Below, in pieces: positions 1 through 8,109 of a stretch of 64,000 nt of DNA. Source of the DNA: DATFNI01 sp963712305 (GTDB lineage Bacteria > Bacteroidota > Rhodothermia > Balneolales > DATFMH01); contig CAVQHI010000001.1 of NCBI GenBank assembly GCA_963712305.1, positions 62,001-126,000 on the forward strand, read 5' to 3'. A model generated the notes under the pieces. It was not told where the DNA came from. It did not search any database and saw only the letters and a list, made by a program, of their open reading frames with translations. Made by a program: the position numbers and the translations under genes. The first letter of the stretch is position 1, and the number at the start of each line of letters is the position of its first letter.

Positions 1-269
1 TTGGGCTTGCGTATGGGCACGAAACCCGCATTTAAATTCATCGCTAAATTGGTTCCAAACAAAAATCCCCTGGCCTCCAAGCCAGCAATCACATCAACCT
101 GTTTCCCCTGAAATGGCTTTGACAACAACATGGAAGTCAATTCTAACGCCTGTCGATCACGTAATAAAGGGGTAATATCCTTGAACTGAATGCCGGGTTT
201 CGGAAAATCCGGAACATTGCGGATATTCGACTTCAGATAGGTAATAATTTGCTCATCAATAGGTTTCAT
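1..269 (-). CDS. apt: Adenine phosphoribosyltransferase, N-terminal part (runs off the window)
   Basis: The reverse strand encodes about 89 residues of a purine salvage enzyme that makes AMP from adenine and PRPP in the cytoplasm. The N-terminal signature PDFPKPGIQFKDITPLL and the later AGLEARGFLFG (PRPP-side loop region) are typical of Apt. The C-terminal half, including the main PRPP-binding motif, lies outside the window. I chose the ATG at 267-269. An in-frame ATG at 276-278 would add three residues and has an AAAAGA stretch upstream, so the start is uncertain. tadA is divergent, with only about 70-80 bp between the starts. Confidence 0.85.
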   Translation of the reverse strand, partial: MKPIDEQIITYLKSNIRNVPDFPKPGIQFKDITPLLRDRQALELTSMLLSKPFQGKQVDVIAGLEARGFLFGTNLAMNLNAGFVPIRKP

Positions 270-349
270 CAATATCATTATCTTTTTTCAAATCGCTATT
301 ATAACTAAATCGCGTCTGTTTTAAAAACAAGTTTGTCGTAAAATCAATA

Positions 350-835
350 TTGATGAGGTCAATTGCGTATACGATGCTGTTAATACAACAAAAAATGCGA
401 TTATTTATGCAACAAGCACTTAGCCTTGCAGAGACGGCTGCATCGGAGGGCGAGGTGCCTGTTGGCGCCGTTATTGTTTATGAAGATGAGATTGTGGGAC
501 GCGGCTATAACCAGGTAGAAAAGCTAAAGGATCCGACTGCTCACGCCGAGCTGATTGCACTGACAGCGGCCTGTAACACCCTTGGAACAAAATTTCTGAA
601 CGGCTGCACCATGTATGTCACACTCGAACCCTGCCCGATGTGTGCCGGGGCCCTTGTTTGGTCGCGAATTGACCGCCTAATCTTCGGTGCCCACGACGCA
701 CGGGCCGGAGCCTGCGGTAGTATTATGAATATCGTTCAAAACCAGGCCCTCAATCACAGAATGGAAGTCATTCAGGGAGTTATGGATGTGGAGTCGGAAG
801 CGTTGCTCAAGGAGTTCTTTAAGGATAAAAGATAA
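350..835 (+). CDS. tadA: tRNA-specific adenosine deaminase TadA
   Basis: Zinc-dependent deaminase that converts adenosine to inosine at the wobble position of tRNA-Arg(ACG). The cytidine-deaminase fold motifs are present: HAE at residues 65-67 (zinc ligand His and catalytic Glu) and PCPMC at 94-98 (zinc ligands Cys95 and Cys98). The EVPVGAV strand near residue 35 is also characteristic. The 161 residues match the family. The first 15 residues are not conserved in the family, so initiation could instead be at ATG 395. It is divergent from apt. Confidence 0.93.
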   Translation: MMRSIAYTMLLIQQKMRLFMQQALSLAETAASEGEVPVGAVIVYEDEIVGRGYNQVEKLKDPTAHAELIALTAACNTLGTKFLNGCTMYVTLEPCPMCAGALVWSRIDRLIFGAHDARAGACGSIMNIVQNQALNHRMEVIQGVMDVESEALLKEFFKDKR

Positions 836-843
836 AAAAATTT

Positions 844-871
844 TGAATGTTGAATTATGAATTTTGAATTG
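844..871. repeat. Short tandem heptamer array (TGAATTN x4)
   Basis: Four consecutive 7-bp units, TGAATGT, TGAATTA, TGAATTT and TGAATTG, begin nine bases after the tadA stop. They lie in the 120-bp gap before the convergent secreted-protein gene. It is one of four independent 7/8-bp arrays in intergenic DNA of this window. Confidence 0.6.
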
Positions 872-957
872 AAAGAGTTCAGAATCGGGGGAACATAATA
901 GGTGCCCATGGAATATGGACTGTGGCTTCTCACACGGGCACTTGAATCTAACTGATC

Positions 958-1338
958 CTATTTAACCAGCATAAATTGCTTGGTTTGGGTAAATGTTCCG
1001 TCCGTCAGGCGGTAGATGTACACACCGCTGGCCAGGTCTGAACCGTTAAAGGTGACCGTGTACCGACCTTTGGCTTTGATGTCATTGACCAATGTTGCTA
1101 CCAATTGCCCCAGCACGTTGTATACTCTCAGCGTTACCTTACTCTGCTGCGGCACTTGGTAGGTAATCTGAGTGGTTGGGTTGAATGGGTTGGGATAATT
1201 CTGATCGAGTCCGTATTCGGTAACATTATTCAGGACTTCCGGAGCCATCTTTTTGGCAATTCCTCGTTTTTGTTGTTCTTCCCTGCGGTAGACCTTGATC
1301 AGCCGTATCTCATCGGGATTCTTGATATTGGTGGTCAC
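958..1338 (-). CDS. C-terminal fragment (3 of 3) of a broken T9SS-secreted protein: type 9 sorting domain
   Basis: This 126-residue frame holds a complete type 9 secretion C-terminal sorting domain. The linker signature LDQNYPNPFNPTTQITY is followed by VYNVLGQLV, GxYxVxFNGSDLASGVYIYRL and a final KQFMLVK. Such domains direct proteins through the T9SS and to the cell surface. It is in the same reading frame as the upstream piece at 1348-2358 and separated from it only by the TGA at 1348-1350, so it is almost certainly the tail of that protein rather than a gene. Beta-strand-like text (RLTVTTNIKNPDEIRLIKVY) spans the break without interruption. Confidence 0.8.
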   Translation of the reverse strand: MTTNIKNPDEIRLIKVYRREEQQKRGIAKKMAPEVLNNVTEYGLDQNYPNPFNPTTQITYQVPQQSKVTLRVYNVLGQLVATLVNDIKAKGRYTVTFNGSDLASGVYIYRLTDGTFTQTKQFMLVK

Positions 1339-1347
1339 TGTCAGGCG

Positions 1348-2358
1348 TCACTGAACTCTTCGACCGGCAAAAATCCCCGTCAAAATACTATCAGTACCGG
1401 ATTCACGAACCGGCGGATGGGAAGCATTTAATACGTGGTTTCGGACCGCTTCCAATATCTGACCCGAGGAAGCATCTACCAGGTCCACACGATACCGGAC
1501 CATGCTGCCTTTAGCAAACAACTGATTCACAGAGGTTGAATCTCCGAATCCGATCTCTTCCACGTAACGAACATTCTGACCTTTCTGTAAGATGAATGGT
1601 TTGGTAATCAGGACATTATTGAGTTCGTCCACATTCTGAAAACGAAGCGTGTCTGCAACCGGGATGAAATCCACCAGCTGACTGCCCGCTTGTACATGAT
1701 ATATTGAATACTGAACACCGGCGTTTCCTTTTCCGATAACAGCACCCCGACCGGTATAGACTGACGGTGATTGTGAGCCTGATTCCATATTCTCCGCAGC
1801 AGGCGCCATGGCCGACAGGGTCCCTCCGAACGCATTAGATTCCACAAATTCGCGGGTTGAAGTGGGACGATAATATGTGGATGCTTTCATCTGAGAAGCA
1901 TCATCCCCGTTTTTAAGCTGCAGGTACCAGCGGTTTGTGTATAAATAATGGTAACTCGAAAAGTTGTCGCTCGAAACATATATGTTATGATCTGTCCACC
2001 CGGTTTGGTTATAAATCTCACTCCAGGCCAGGCAGTACTTGCTGTTATCATTGAGCTTGTTTAGGGATACGGACTTGACATGATAATCGAAGAAACGATA
2101 GACCCTGGAATAGGGATCTTTAAGGGCGGCTTTGGTATGCCAGGGATCAAAAGTTCCGCTGTCATCGGTCTTCCAGGCTACCATCGGCCCGGACGGCATC
2201 GTAATGATAGATACTCCCTGGTTCCAGACCGACGAACTGCTTGAGATGGTCATCGGCGAAGATGGCCAGGTGTTCGTCGACTCATCATACACATAGATAT
2301 ATTTTAACCGTATTGCTCCCGGTAGTACCATACTGTTCCCAGGCGATATCATAACCAC
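1348..2358 (-). CDS. Middle fragment (2 of 3) of a broken T9SS-secreted protein
   Basis: 336 residues of beta-rich, Ser/Thr/Tyr-rich extracellular-type sequence without a signal peptide or a domain I recognise. The first 18 or so residues are out-of-frame read-through. The true junction with the upstream fragment is near 2302-2305, where a TTTT run (AAAA on the coding strand) contains one base too many: removing one A joins ...GTTGSNTVK to YIYVYDESTNTW. The fragment ends at an in-frame TGA (1348-1350), after which the same frame continues into the sorting domain. A real pseudogene and sequencing error are both possible. Confidence 0.7.
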   Translation of the reverse strand: MVMISPGNSMVLPGAIRLKYIYVYDESTNTWPSSPMTISSSSSVWNQGVSIITMPSGPMVAWKTDDSGTFDPWHTKAALKDPYSRVYRFFDYHVKSVSLNKLNDNSKYCLAWSEIYNQTGWTDHNIYVSSDNFSSYHYLYTNRWYLQLKNGDDASQMKASTYYRPTSTREFVESNAFGGTLSAMAPAAENMESGSQSPSVYTGRGAVIGKGNAGVQYSIYHVQAGSQLVDFIPVADTLRFQNVDELNNVLITKPFILQKGQNVRYVEEIGFGDSTSVNQLFAKGSMVRYRVDLVDASSGQILEAVRNHVLNASHPPVRESGTDSILTGIFAGRRVQ

Positions 2359-3538
2359 CCAAAGTTGTCTTATCGTCGGAGATGGCAGCGTGAATGGAGT
2401 TTCCGTTTGTACCGGGAATGGTCCCGGAGTAGGTCTGCCGTGGATTACTCAGGCTCATATCGATCTGCACATATTTTAGCCCGGAAGGTGACTCCCAGAG
2501 GACCATCACATAATTATCAGGACCCCAGGCAATGTTCGGGCGTAAGTGATAAGAGGAAGATTCCCCGGTCGAGATCTCCCTGGTTTGCCAGCTGTAGTAT
2601 TGCCCGTTGCTCGCACTATAGTACCAGGTTTTCAAATGAATGATACTACCCTCCTGGTACACTATTCCAACCAGCCCCGGATATCCCGGGAAATTTACGG
2701 CAAAATCGATGGCAGGGGATTTGCCATTGGAATCATCCAGATGTATCGGGTTAGCTGTTCCTCCCTGCGGTACTAACTGCCAGCTCCCTCCCGGTGCTTT
2801 CCGCTCGTACCATACATGCCCCATACTCTCGTAGACCATGTGTGTCCAATCGTTTTCGGACTGGATGTAATTTCGTTCGGCAGGATAAATATAAACGGAC
2901 ATATTATCCGATAGCTGCAGGCCCTTGTATTGAGCGGTATACGTGGTATTATCATCGGGTGGCGTAACCGTTAAAGGATTACTTCCGGATGTCAAACCCT
3001 TCCAGCCGGCAAAATAGAGGGTTTTCCCGTTCCGGGTTACAGTGGATGGGACACAGACCTGGATACTGTTTTCTTCCACGACCTTGCCCACGCTGGTAGC
3101 CGAACCGGTTCCGAACTCGGTTTGATCATCACGGTACACCTGAAATAATCTTTGTTGTGTATCGTATATGGTAGCATTGGCATCATTATAGGTTTGATAA
3201 GTCACAGATTGTAGAGAATCAATAACAGAAACGTTCCCATTTCTTATTTTATACCATTTGCTATAGTTATTTGGACCTTCACCATCGTTGAACACCCATT
3301 CATAACCATGCGTCGTCTGGTGGTCGTCGTAGGCTTCCAGATTAATTATAATTCCATCACCCACATAAATATCGACTGGACTTTGAAGAGCATCGGGCTG
3401 CGAATTAATCCCCACTCCAATTAAACCTTCGTTTGACAGTCCACCAAAATCATTATAAATGGTCATGTGGTATTGAGCATTCACTTTCCAACTTCCAACC
3501 ATAAATATTAAAACAGCTAAAAACAATTTCGTTTTCAT
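2285..3538 (-). CDS. N-terminal fragment (1 of 3) of a broken T9SS-secreted protein, with signal peptide
   Basis: The start at 3538 gives a clear Sec signal peptide (MKTKLFLAVLIFMVGSWKVNAQ, cleavage after the Ala near residue 21) and is preceded by AGAGGTAG at a suitable distance. The longer frame from 3646 would add 36 non-signal residues. The mature part contains a segment like the InlB/Listeria-Bacteroides repeat (FAGWKGLTSGSNP... DDNTTYTAQYKG), then repeated YxxxxW strand motifs resembling a beta-propeller. The last residues before 2285 are frameshifted. With the two downstream pieces, the intact protein would be about 860 residues with a C-terminal T9SS tail. Substrate and function are unknown. 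Confidence 0.75.
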   Translation of the reverse strand: MKTKLFLAVLIFMVGSWKVNAQYHMTIYNDFGGLSNEGLIGVGINSQPDALQSPVDIYVGDGIIINLEAYDDHQTTHGYEWVFNDGEGPNNYSKWYKIRNGNVSVIDSLQSVTYQTYNDANATIYDTQQRLFQVYRDDQTEFGTGSATSVGKVVEENSIQVCVPSTVTRNGKTLYFAGWKGLTSGSNPLTVTPPDDNTTYTAQYKGLQLSDNMSVYIYPAERNYIQSENDWTHMVYESMGHVWYERKAPGGSWQLVPQGGTANPIHLDDSNGKSPAIDFAVNFPGYPGLVGIVYQEGSIIHLKTWYYSASNGQYYSWQTREISTGESSSYHLRPNIAWGPDNYVMVLWESPSGLKYVQIDMSLSNPRQTYSGTIPGTNGNSIHAAISDDKTTLGGYDIAWEQYGTTGSNTVKIYLCV

Positions 3539-3709
3539 TGAACTACCTCTTACTTTTAGGTGTGATAATGAAATAGCCCGACCATTCCATGAATCATCAT
3601 GAAGTGAAAAGGGTGCTAACCTGACCGGGCTTTTTAGGTTTGTCATAGGGGATAGCGTGGCTGCGCTGTCCCTGTTTGTTTTATAGGTTTTACCTCCTTT
3701 TGACTTAAT

Positions 3710-4777
3710 TCACTGTTGTTTCGTTGTATCGGGTAAAACCCCATGGTAAATCAAATTCGTAGTTCCCGCTGTCACACCCCATACAGTAAAGAAAACTTCA
3801 TTCTTAAAAAGCATCTCTTTGTATGGCGATCCAGGCATATCTCTCGGTACATGAAGAATATACTTGATATCAGTTCCGTCATAATGCATCACCCCATCTG
3901 CAGTATATATGAACATATCATTTCTATTTCTCCCACTCACACCTATTGCTTTTATGGAATCAGGCAAGACGAGAACCGGACTGAATTCTATTTTTCCTGT
4001 CCGAATCATTTTTCTGTATGTCTCTATTTTTTGTCCTACTATGAAATAAATTTCATCACCGACTTTGTTCATTTGTAAGATGCCTTCATCTTCTGTCATA
4101 GACAATACCTGGTATAGTCTCCCATCTCGATAGTTGTAGATCGAAATAGTGTCTGGGACTAGCTTACCGTAGCGGGGTTTAATTCCCTCGATAAATACCA
4201 TTCCCCTTTCTTCCCGAACTCGTAAAAACTGTACCGGAAATTTAGTTACCAATAGCTTCTGCCAACGATCGCCATCATAATGCAGCAGAAAGCTCTTTAT
4301 GGGGAACGGAGTCCCTCGTCCGACCGCATAGATATTAGTTGGAGAAGTACACCAGATATCTGAGATCTCCGGTTGATATATCCCCTTGATAGTATAGGCT
4401 AGGTCAACTGACCATTTTTCTCCGTCAAAGTGGTAAATTTCTCCATTATCACTTCCTCCCCAAATGTCATCTTTAGCAAGGCCGTACAAAGATTCAAAAT
4501 CTGCCCCCGGACTTATAGTTTGGGACCAGGGAGACCATTTGGTTCCGTCAAAATGCCATAATCTGTAAACCCCCGTTTGGGTTCCCGCCCAAACATCATT
4601 CGGACTTGCCCCCCAGATACCCATAATAAAACAGTTGGGTATGTTGGTAAGCGTGTCTACGCTCCAGGTATAATCCCTCCACCCGGGCGGGAGTTCAGGA
4701 TCTTTCTTGTTCTCAAATAATCCACAGCTTGCCGCGGCGATTAGAAGCGTTATTAGTATATACATCCTCCGTCTCAT
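3710..4777 (-). CDS. Beta-propeller-like outer-membrane lipoprotein, function unknown
   Basis: A 355-residue protein with a lipoprotein signal peptide (lipobox AAASC, Cys18). At least four blades share the pattern SPNDVWAG...LWHFDGTKW: WGASPNDVWAGTQTGV, LAKDDIWGGSDNGEI, CTSPTNIYAVGRG and RNRNDMFIYTADGVMHYDG. Each is a 40-60 residue repeat ending in a hydrophobic-Asp-Gly step. Such repeats fold as beta-propellers and are often found on exported proteins; no enzymatic motif is visible. It lies upstream of the broken T9SS protein on the same strand (171 bp to that gene's ATG), so the two may be co-transcribed. Confidence 0.65.
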   Translation of the reverse strand: MRRRMYILITLLIAAASCGLFENKKDPELPPGWRDYTWSVDTLTNIPNCFIMGIWGASPNDVWAGTQTGVYRLWHFDGTKWSPWSQTISPGADFESLYGLAKDDIWGGSDNGEIYHFDGEKWSVDLAYTIKGIYQPEISDIWCTSPTNIYAVGRGTPFPIKSFLLHYDGDRWQKLLVTKFPVQFLRVREERGMVFIEGIKPRYGKLVPDTISIYNYRDGRLYQVLSMTEDEGILQMNKVGDEIYFIVGQKIETYRKMIRTGKIEFSPVLVLPDSIKAIGVSGRNRNDMFIYTADGVMHYDGTDIKYILHVPRDMPGSPYKEMLFKNEVFFTVWGVTAGTTNLIYHGVLPDTTKQQ

Positions 4778-5611
4778 CGGTGGGCCTCTCCAGGTATTTT
4801 ACTTATCTCTCACTTTATGTGATTGTCACATTTTCAAAAAAAAACATCAATTTCAAAAGTAATAGTACGAAATTTGTGCTCTTTTTGAAACGGTACCAAT
4901 GTAAGGGGGCTGGCTCGGTTTATCGTTGCGGTCTGACGGCCTGGGATCTTTGCCTGAAGATCGTTCGTACCGGAGCCGTCTGACCGCTATTGGGTGTTGA
5001 GCAGCTTATGTTATCCAAATCTCTCTTCTTGTTGTCTTCTTGTCCTGATTATTGTGATCTGCGGGTTATTTGATATAAGATAACGGATAATCGGTAATGG
5101 GTGGTAAAACCTGTCAGGTTTGGACGATTTACCACATCAAGAAAGACCCGGTAACCCTGAAGGGTCATATAAACTGCATCAGTAAAATATTTGGGTTAAT
5201 CACTTGTATCCTGTGATCAGACAAGTGAACTGACCCTGTCAGGGTTGAACATATGGCTGTAAACGGTTTTGTAATGACCTCGTCTACGCCCCTCCCTACT
5301 AAAGTAATTTTTACCTTAGGTCTTTAAACTTCTAAATCTAAAATCGATGATTGTCAATCGTTAATCCGCCGAGGCGGATACTAATAAATTCTTTGTGAAC
5401 ATCGTGCATCCTTTGTGTGCGTTGTGGTTATTCTAAGCCCTTGTGAGGTAACCACAATGGACACTAGGTGCACCCTACTTTTTACTTTTGCTTTTTTCCT
5501 TCCTACTTGTCAATAGGATAATCTGCAACGGCTGGATTACGAGGGTTGCCTGTGCAACATGGATGCTTCCCGGAGAGGGCTCTCTGGGCTACGGGTTAGT
5601 TGTTTCACTAA
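4778..5611. other. Non-coding region (834 bp) with several perfect inverted repeats
   Basis: No convincing gene. The region holds palindromes. An interrupted pair lies at 4928-4939 and 4976-4987 (11 of 12 bases match). ACCTGTCAGGT-type palindromes occur at 5107-5121 (7-bp arms, 1-base loop), 5154-5165 and 5233-5245, and all three share a CCTG/CAGG-like core. TCCGCC-GA-GGCGGA is at 5365-5378. 9-bp arms TTGTGGTTA/TAACCACAA flank an 18-base loop at 5422-5457. None has a following T-run on either strand. Short frames here lack conserved features. It separates the lipoprotein gene's 5' side from the 3' end of nadD. Confidence 0.6.
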
Positions 5612-6196
5612 CTATAGATACAACCCGTTTTCCCGGATATATCGCACGACCTCTTCCGGCAGGTCTTTTTCGGGCAGGTTTGATCCGGCCATTTTCTCCT
5701 TAAGCTCACTGGATGATACTTGAATAGGATCGTGCGGAATGAAACGGGTTTTCTCTAATATTTCCGGTTCAATCTGATGATCATCAAACCCGGGACGTTT
5801 GGCGACTAAAAGAGAACACTCATTCAGAATTTCTTTGTAATTATACCATTGGTTGAATGTTACAAGGCTGTCGCTGCCCAGGCAGAGAAAAAACGTATAC
5901 CCAGGATATTCCTCTTTTAGTGCCCGAATCGTCTGCAGTGTGTAGGAAGGTTTTGATAAACGTTCTTCAATGGTATTGATCTGAACGTTATCCAAATGAC
6001 CGAATACCAGATCCAGCATGGCCTTTCGATCGGTAAAAGAAGTCACCTCATCTCCGTTCTTATGCGGCGGGAATGCCGCTGGGATAATCCAAAGCGAATC
6101 GATAAGACCAGATTCAAGAAATGATCTGGCGATGGCGAGATGTCCTTTGTGAACCGGATCGAAGGTACCTCCGAGAACCCCGACCCTTTTATTCAT
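5612..6196 (-). CDS. nadD: Nicotinate-nucleotide adenylyltransferase
   Basis: Joins nicotinate mononucleotide and ATP to deamido-NAD in NAD biosynthesis. The nucleotidyltransferase motif GGTFDPVHKGH is at residues 9-19 (HxGH = H16 to H19), and the C-terminal SSSELKEK corresponds to the family ISSTxIR motif that binds ATP phosphate. The 194 residues fit the family. Its first 8 nt overlap the end of bamD, so it is probably the last gene of the long sufB-to-nadD run. Confidence 0.93.
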   Translation of the reverse strand: MNKRVGVLGGTFDPVHKGHLAIARSFLESGLIDSLWIIPAAFPPHKNGDEVTSFTDRKAMLDLVFGHLDNVQINTIEERLSKPSYTLQTIRALKEEYPGYTFFLCLGSDSLVTFNQWYNYKEILNECSLLVAKRPGFDDHQIEPEILEKTRFIPHDPIQVSSSELKEKMAGSNLPEKDLPEEVVRYIRENGLYL

Positions 6197-7037
6197 TCGA
6201 CGCTTGTAAGTTTTTGGACTTGTTGCTGCTTATTTTCGTCAAAGCCGCTTTAGCCGACGAATACGAATTCTCGGCTTCTTCCCTGTTTTTTCCGTCAGGG
6301 AAAATCTGGACATATTTCTGGTATGCATCAACGGCTTTGGTATAACGCTCTTCTTGTTTGGACCGGACACTATTCTCCGCCAACTGGAGATAGGCTGTTA
6401 TCTGTTTAGCCAGAGCTACTTCCGCCCAGTTGGTCTCCGGATACTGATCTACAGTTAAACCATAATAGATAGCAGCCGCCTTGTAATGGTTATTTCTCAT
6501 ATATAAACGTGCTGCAGAATATGTTTTGTGTGCCAGCTTATTACGAAGCTTGTCGATGAACTTTCCGGCAGAGTCGGCCCGGGCGCTACTAGGATAATGG
6601 CTGATAAACAATTGGAAAAGCTCGATGGCTTTATTTGTATTGGTCTGATCCAATTTATAACGCGGACTTAACTTGTCATAGCACAGAGCTTCTTTGAACT
6701 GAACTGCCTGCCGTTTATCCGATTTCGGATAATACGAGTAGAAACGTTTGTACTCGTTGGCAGCCAACAGAAACTCATTGTTATGATAATAGCTTTCAGC
6801 AAGGTAATACTCTGCCTGCTCGGCTTTTGCAGTGCCCCGGGCAAGTGTCAACACCGTTTCAAAGGCACTTGAAGCCTGCTCATAATCGTGAGTATTATAA
6901 AAATGTTCGGCTTTCTTAAAAGCTGTATCCAGCGTATCACCAGGTTTGATAGCATATTTGTTACCACATCCCGCAAGAATGAATGCGGATAGTATCATAA
7001 ACAGGATGTAAGATCCTGATTTTTTGAATTGGATCAT
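6189..7037 (-). CDS. bamD: Outer membrane protein assembly factor BamD (TPR lipoprotein)
   Basis: Lipoprotein (lipobox ILAGC, Cys24) of 282 residues built of TPR repeats, e.g. AEHFYNTHDYEQASSAFETV, EYYLAESYYHNNEFLLAANEY and ARLYMRNNHYKAAAIYYGL. This matches BamD, the periplasmic outer-membrane-anchored subunit of the BAM complex that folds beta-barrel proteins. It ends in a Lys/Ser/Asn-rich tail. It overlaps nadD by 8 nt and follows the polyprenyl synthase gene by 20 nt. The barrel subunit BamA itself is not next to it; the TamA/BamA-like gene at 31875 is a separate locus. Confidence 0.85.
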   Translation of the reverse strand: MIQFKKSGSYILFMILSAFILAGCGNKYAIKPGDTLDTAFKKAEHFYNTHDYEQASSAFETVLTLARGTAKAEQAEYYLAESYYHNNEFLLAANEYKRFYSYYPKSDKRQAVQFKEALCYDKLSPRYKLDQTNTNKAIELFQLFISHYPSSARADSAGKFIDKLRNKLAHKTYSAARLYMRNNHYKAAAIYYGLTVDQYPETNWAEVALAKQITAYLQLAENSVRSKQEERYTKAVDAYQKYVQIFPDGKNREEAENSYSSAKAALTKISSNKSKNLQASNE

Positions 7038-7057
7038 GTACTTATAAATCGGTTCGC

Positions 7058-8065
7058 TTAATATTCGCGGTTTATCAATTTTTGCAACAGGTGCCTAATT
7101 TCGGTTAAATATTCCGAATCTTCAAAACACCTCAAACTATCTAACGCATTTTCATAGTGATATCTTATAGCCTTTTTACTTTCTTCGATAATACCGTTGC
7201 GCTGATAGCAATCTATCACCCATTGTATCTCTTTATCTGATATATCATCAGTTTTGTGGAGTATTTGTAAAAGATGATCACGTTCATCGGTAGATGCTCT
7301 TTCAAGAGCAAATAATGCAAGGTAGGTTTTCTTGCCCTCACGAATGTCTCCTCCCCTTTTCTTGCCGAACTTATCAAAATCGGCTACTACATCCAGAAGA
7401 TCGTCCTGTATCTGGAAAGCCACACCGGCTTCTAAACCAATCTGGCCTAATTTATGGATCGTCTGATCATCTGTTCCGGCTACGATGCCACCCATTTCAA
7501 GCGCACAGCTGAGCAGAGCTCCCGTTTTAGCTCCGATCATTTCCTCATATTCCTGCAAGGATATATCTTCCTGAGATGCAAAATTGAGGTCCATCATCTG
7601 CCCTTCGCATATTCTCCGAACGGAACTGATGAAATACTGATACAGAGCATTGTACTGTTTTTTATCATACCCTGCATTCTCACCATAGTACTGGAACTGC
7701 TCGATCGCCAGCGCAAACATGGCGTCACCAGACAGTATGGCTGTGGAGGAATCCCACTTCCGATAGACGCTAGGTTTTCCCCGTCGCGTCTCGGCCTCAT
7801 CCATGATATCATCATGGATAAGAGTAAAATTGTGGACCAGCTCGATAGCGATGGCGGCCGGAATCGCCTCCTTCGGATCTCCTCCGCAAAGGCCGCATCC
7901 CAATAGTACCATGTAAGGCCTTATTCGTTTACCTCCCTGTTCCAGGGTGTATGAAATGGGCCTGTAAAGATCGTGAGGGACTTCAGGGATATTCAGATTG
8001 TGAATACCCTGTTCGATCAATTCTGAAAGGGAAATTTTTGTAAGTACCGTCTTTTTGGAATGCAT
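7058..8065 (-). CDS. Short-chain polyprenyl diphosphate synthase (GGPP/FPP type)
   Basis: Condenses isopentenyl diphosphate with allylic diphosphates. The first aspartate-rich motif, DDIMD, is at 85-89 and the second, DDLLD, at 221-225, with GGKRIRP at 44-50 for substrate diphosphate binding. A Phe lies five residues before the first motif, a position that usually limits product to about C15-C20 in geranylgeranyl and farnesyl synthases. The exact chain length cannot be settled here. The 335 residues are normal. It directly follows fni (44-bp gap), so isomerase and synthase are consecutive pathway steps. Confidence 0.88.
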   Translation of the reverse strand: MHSKKTVLTKISLSELIEQGIHNLNIPEVPHDLYRPISYTLEQGGKRIRPYMVLLGCGLCGGDPKEAIPAAIAIELVHNFTLIHDDIMDEAETRRGKPSVYRKWDSSTAILSGDAMFALAIEQFQYYGENAGYDKKQYNALYQYFISSVRRICEGQMMDLNFASQEDISLQEYEEMIGAKTGALLSCALEMGGIVAGTDDQTIHKLGQIGLEAGVAFQIQDDLLDVVADFDKFGKKRGGDIREGKKTYLALFALERASTDERDHLLQILHKTDDISDKEIQWVIDCYQRNGIIEESKKAIRYHYENALDSLRCFEDSEYLTEIRHLLQKLINREY

Positions 8066-8109
8066 TGTCTATAATTTCAAAATCCAGCGAATACTAAGTA
8101 GATTATGCG

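Noticed and set aside
3539..3709. Cyclic-di-GMP-I riboswitch
   Set aside because: A GACAAACC stretch and paired arms are present, but the GACGCAAAGCC part and the second stem of the consensus are missing.
3743..4078. 111-residue open frame on the plus strand
   Set aside because: Antisense to the lipoprotein gene; Cys/His/Tyr-rich random-looking sequence.
5488..5703. 71-residue open frame on the plus strand reaching into nadD
   Set aside because: Overlaps the 3' end of nadD in antisense and lacks any family feature.
7454..7906. 150-residue open frame on the plus strand
   Set aside because: Antisense to the polyprenyl synthase gene, which has clear DDxxD motifs.
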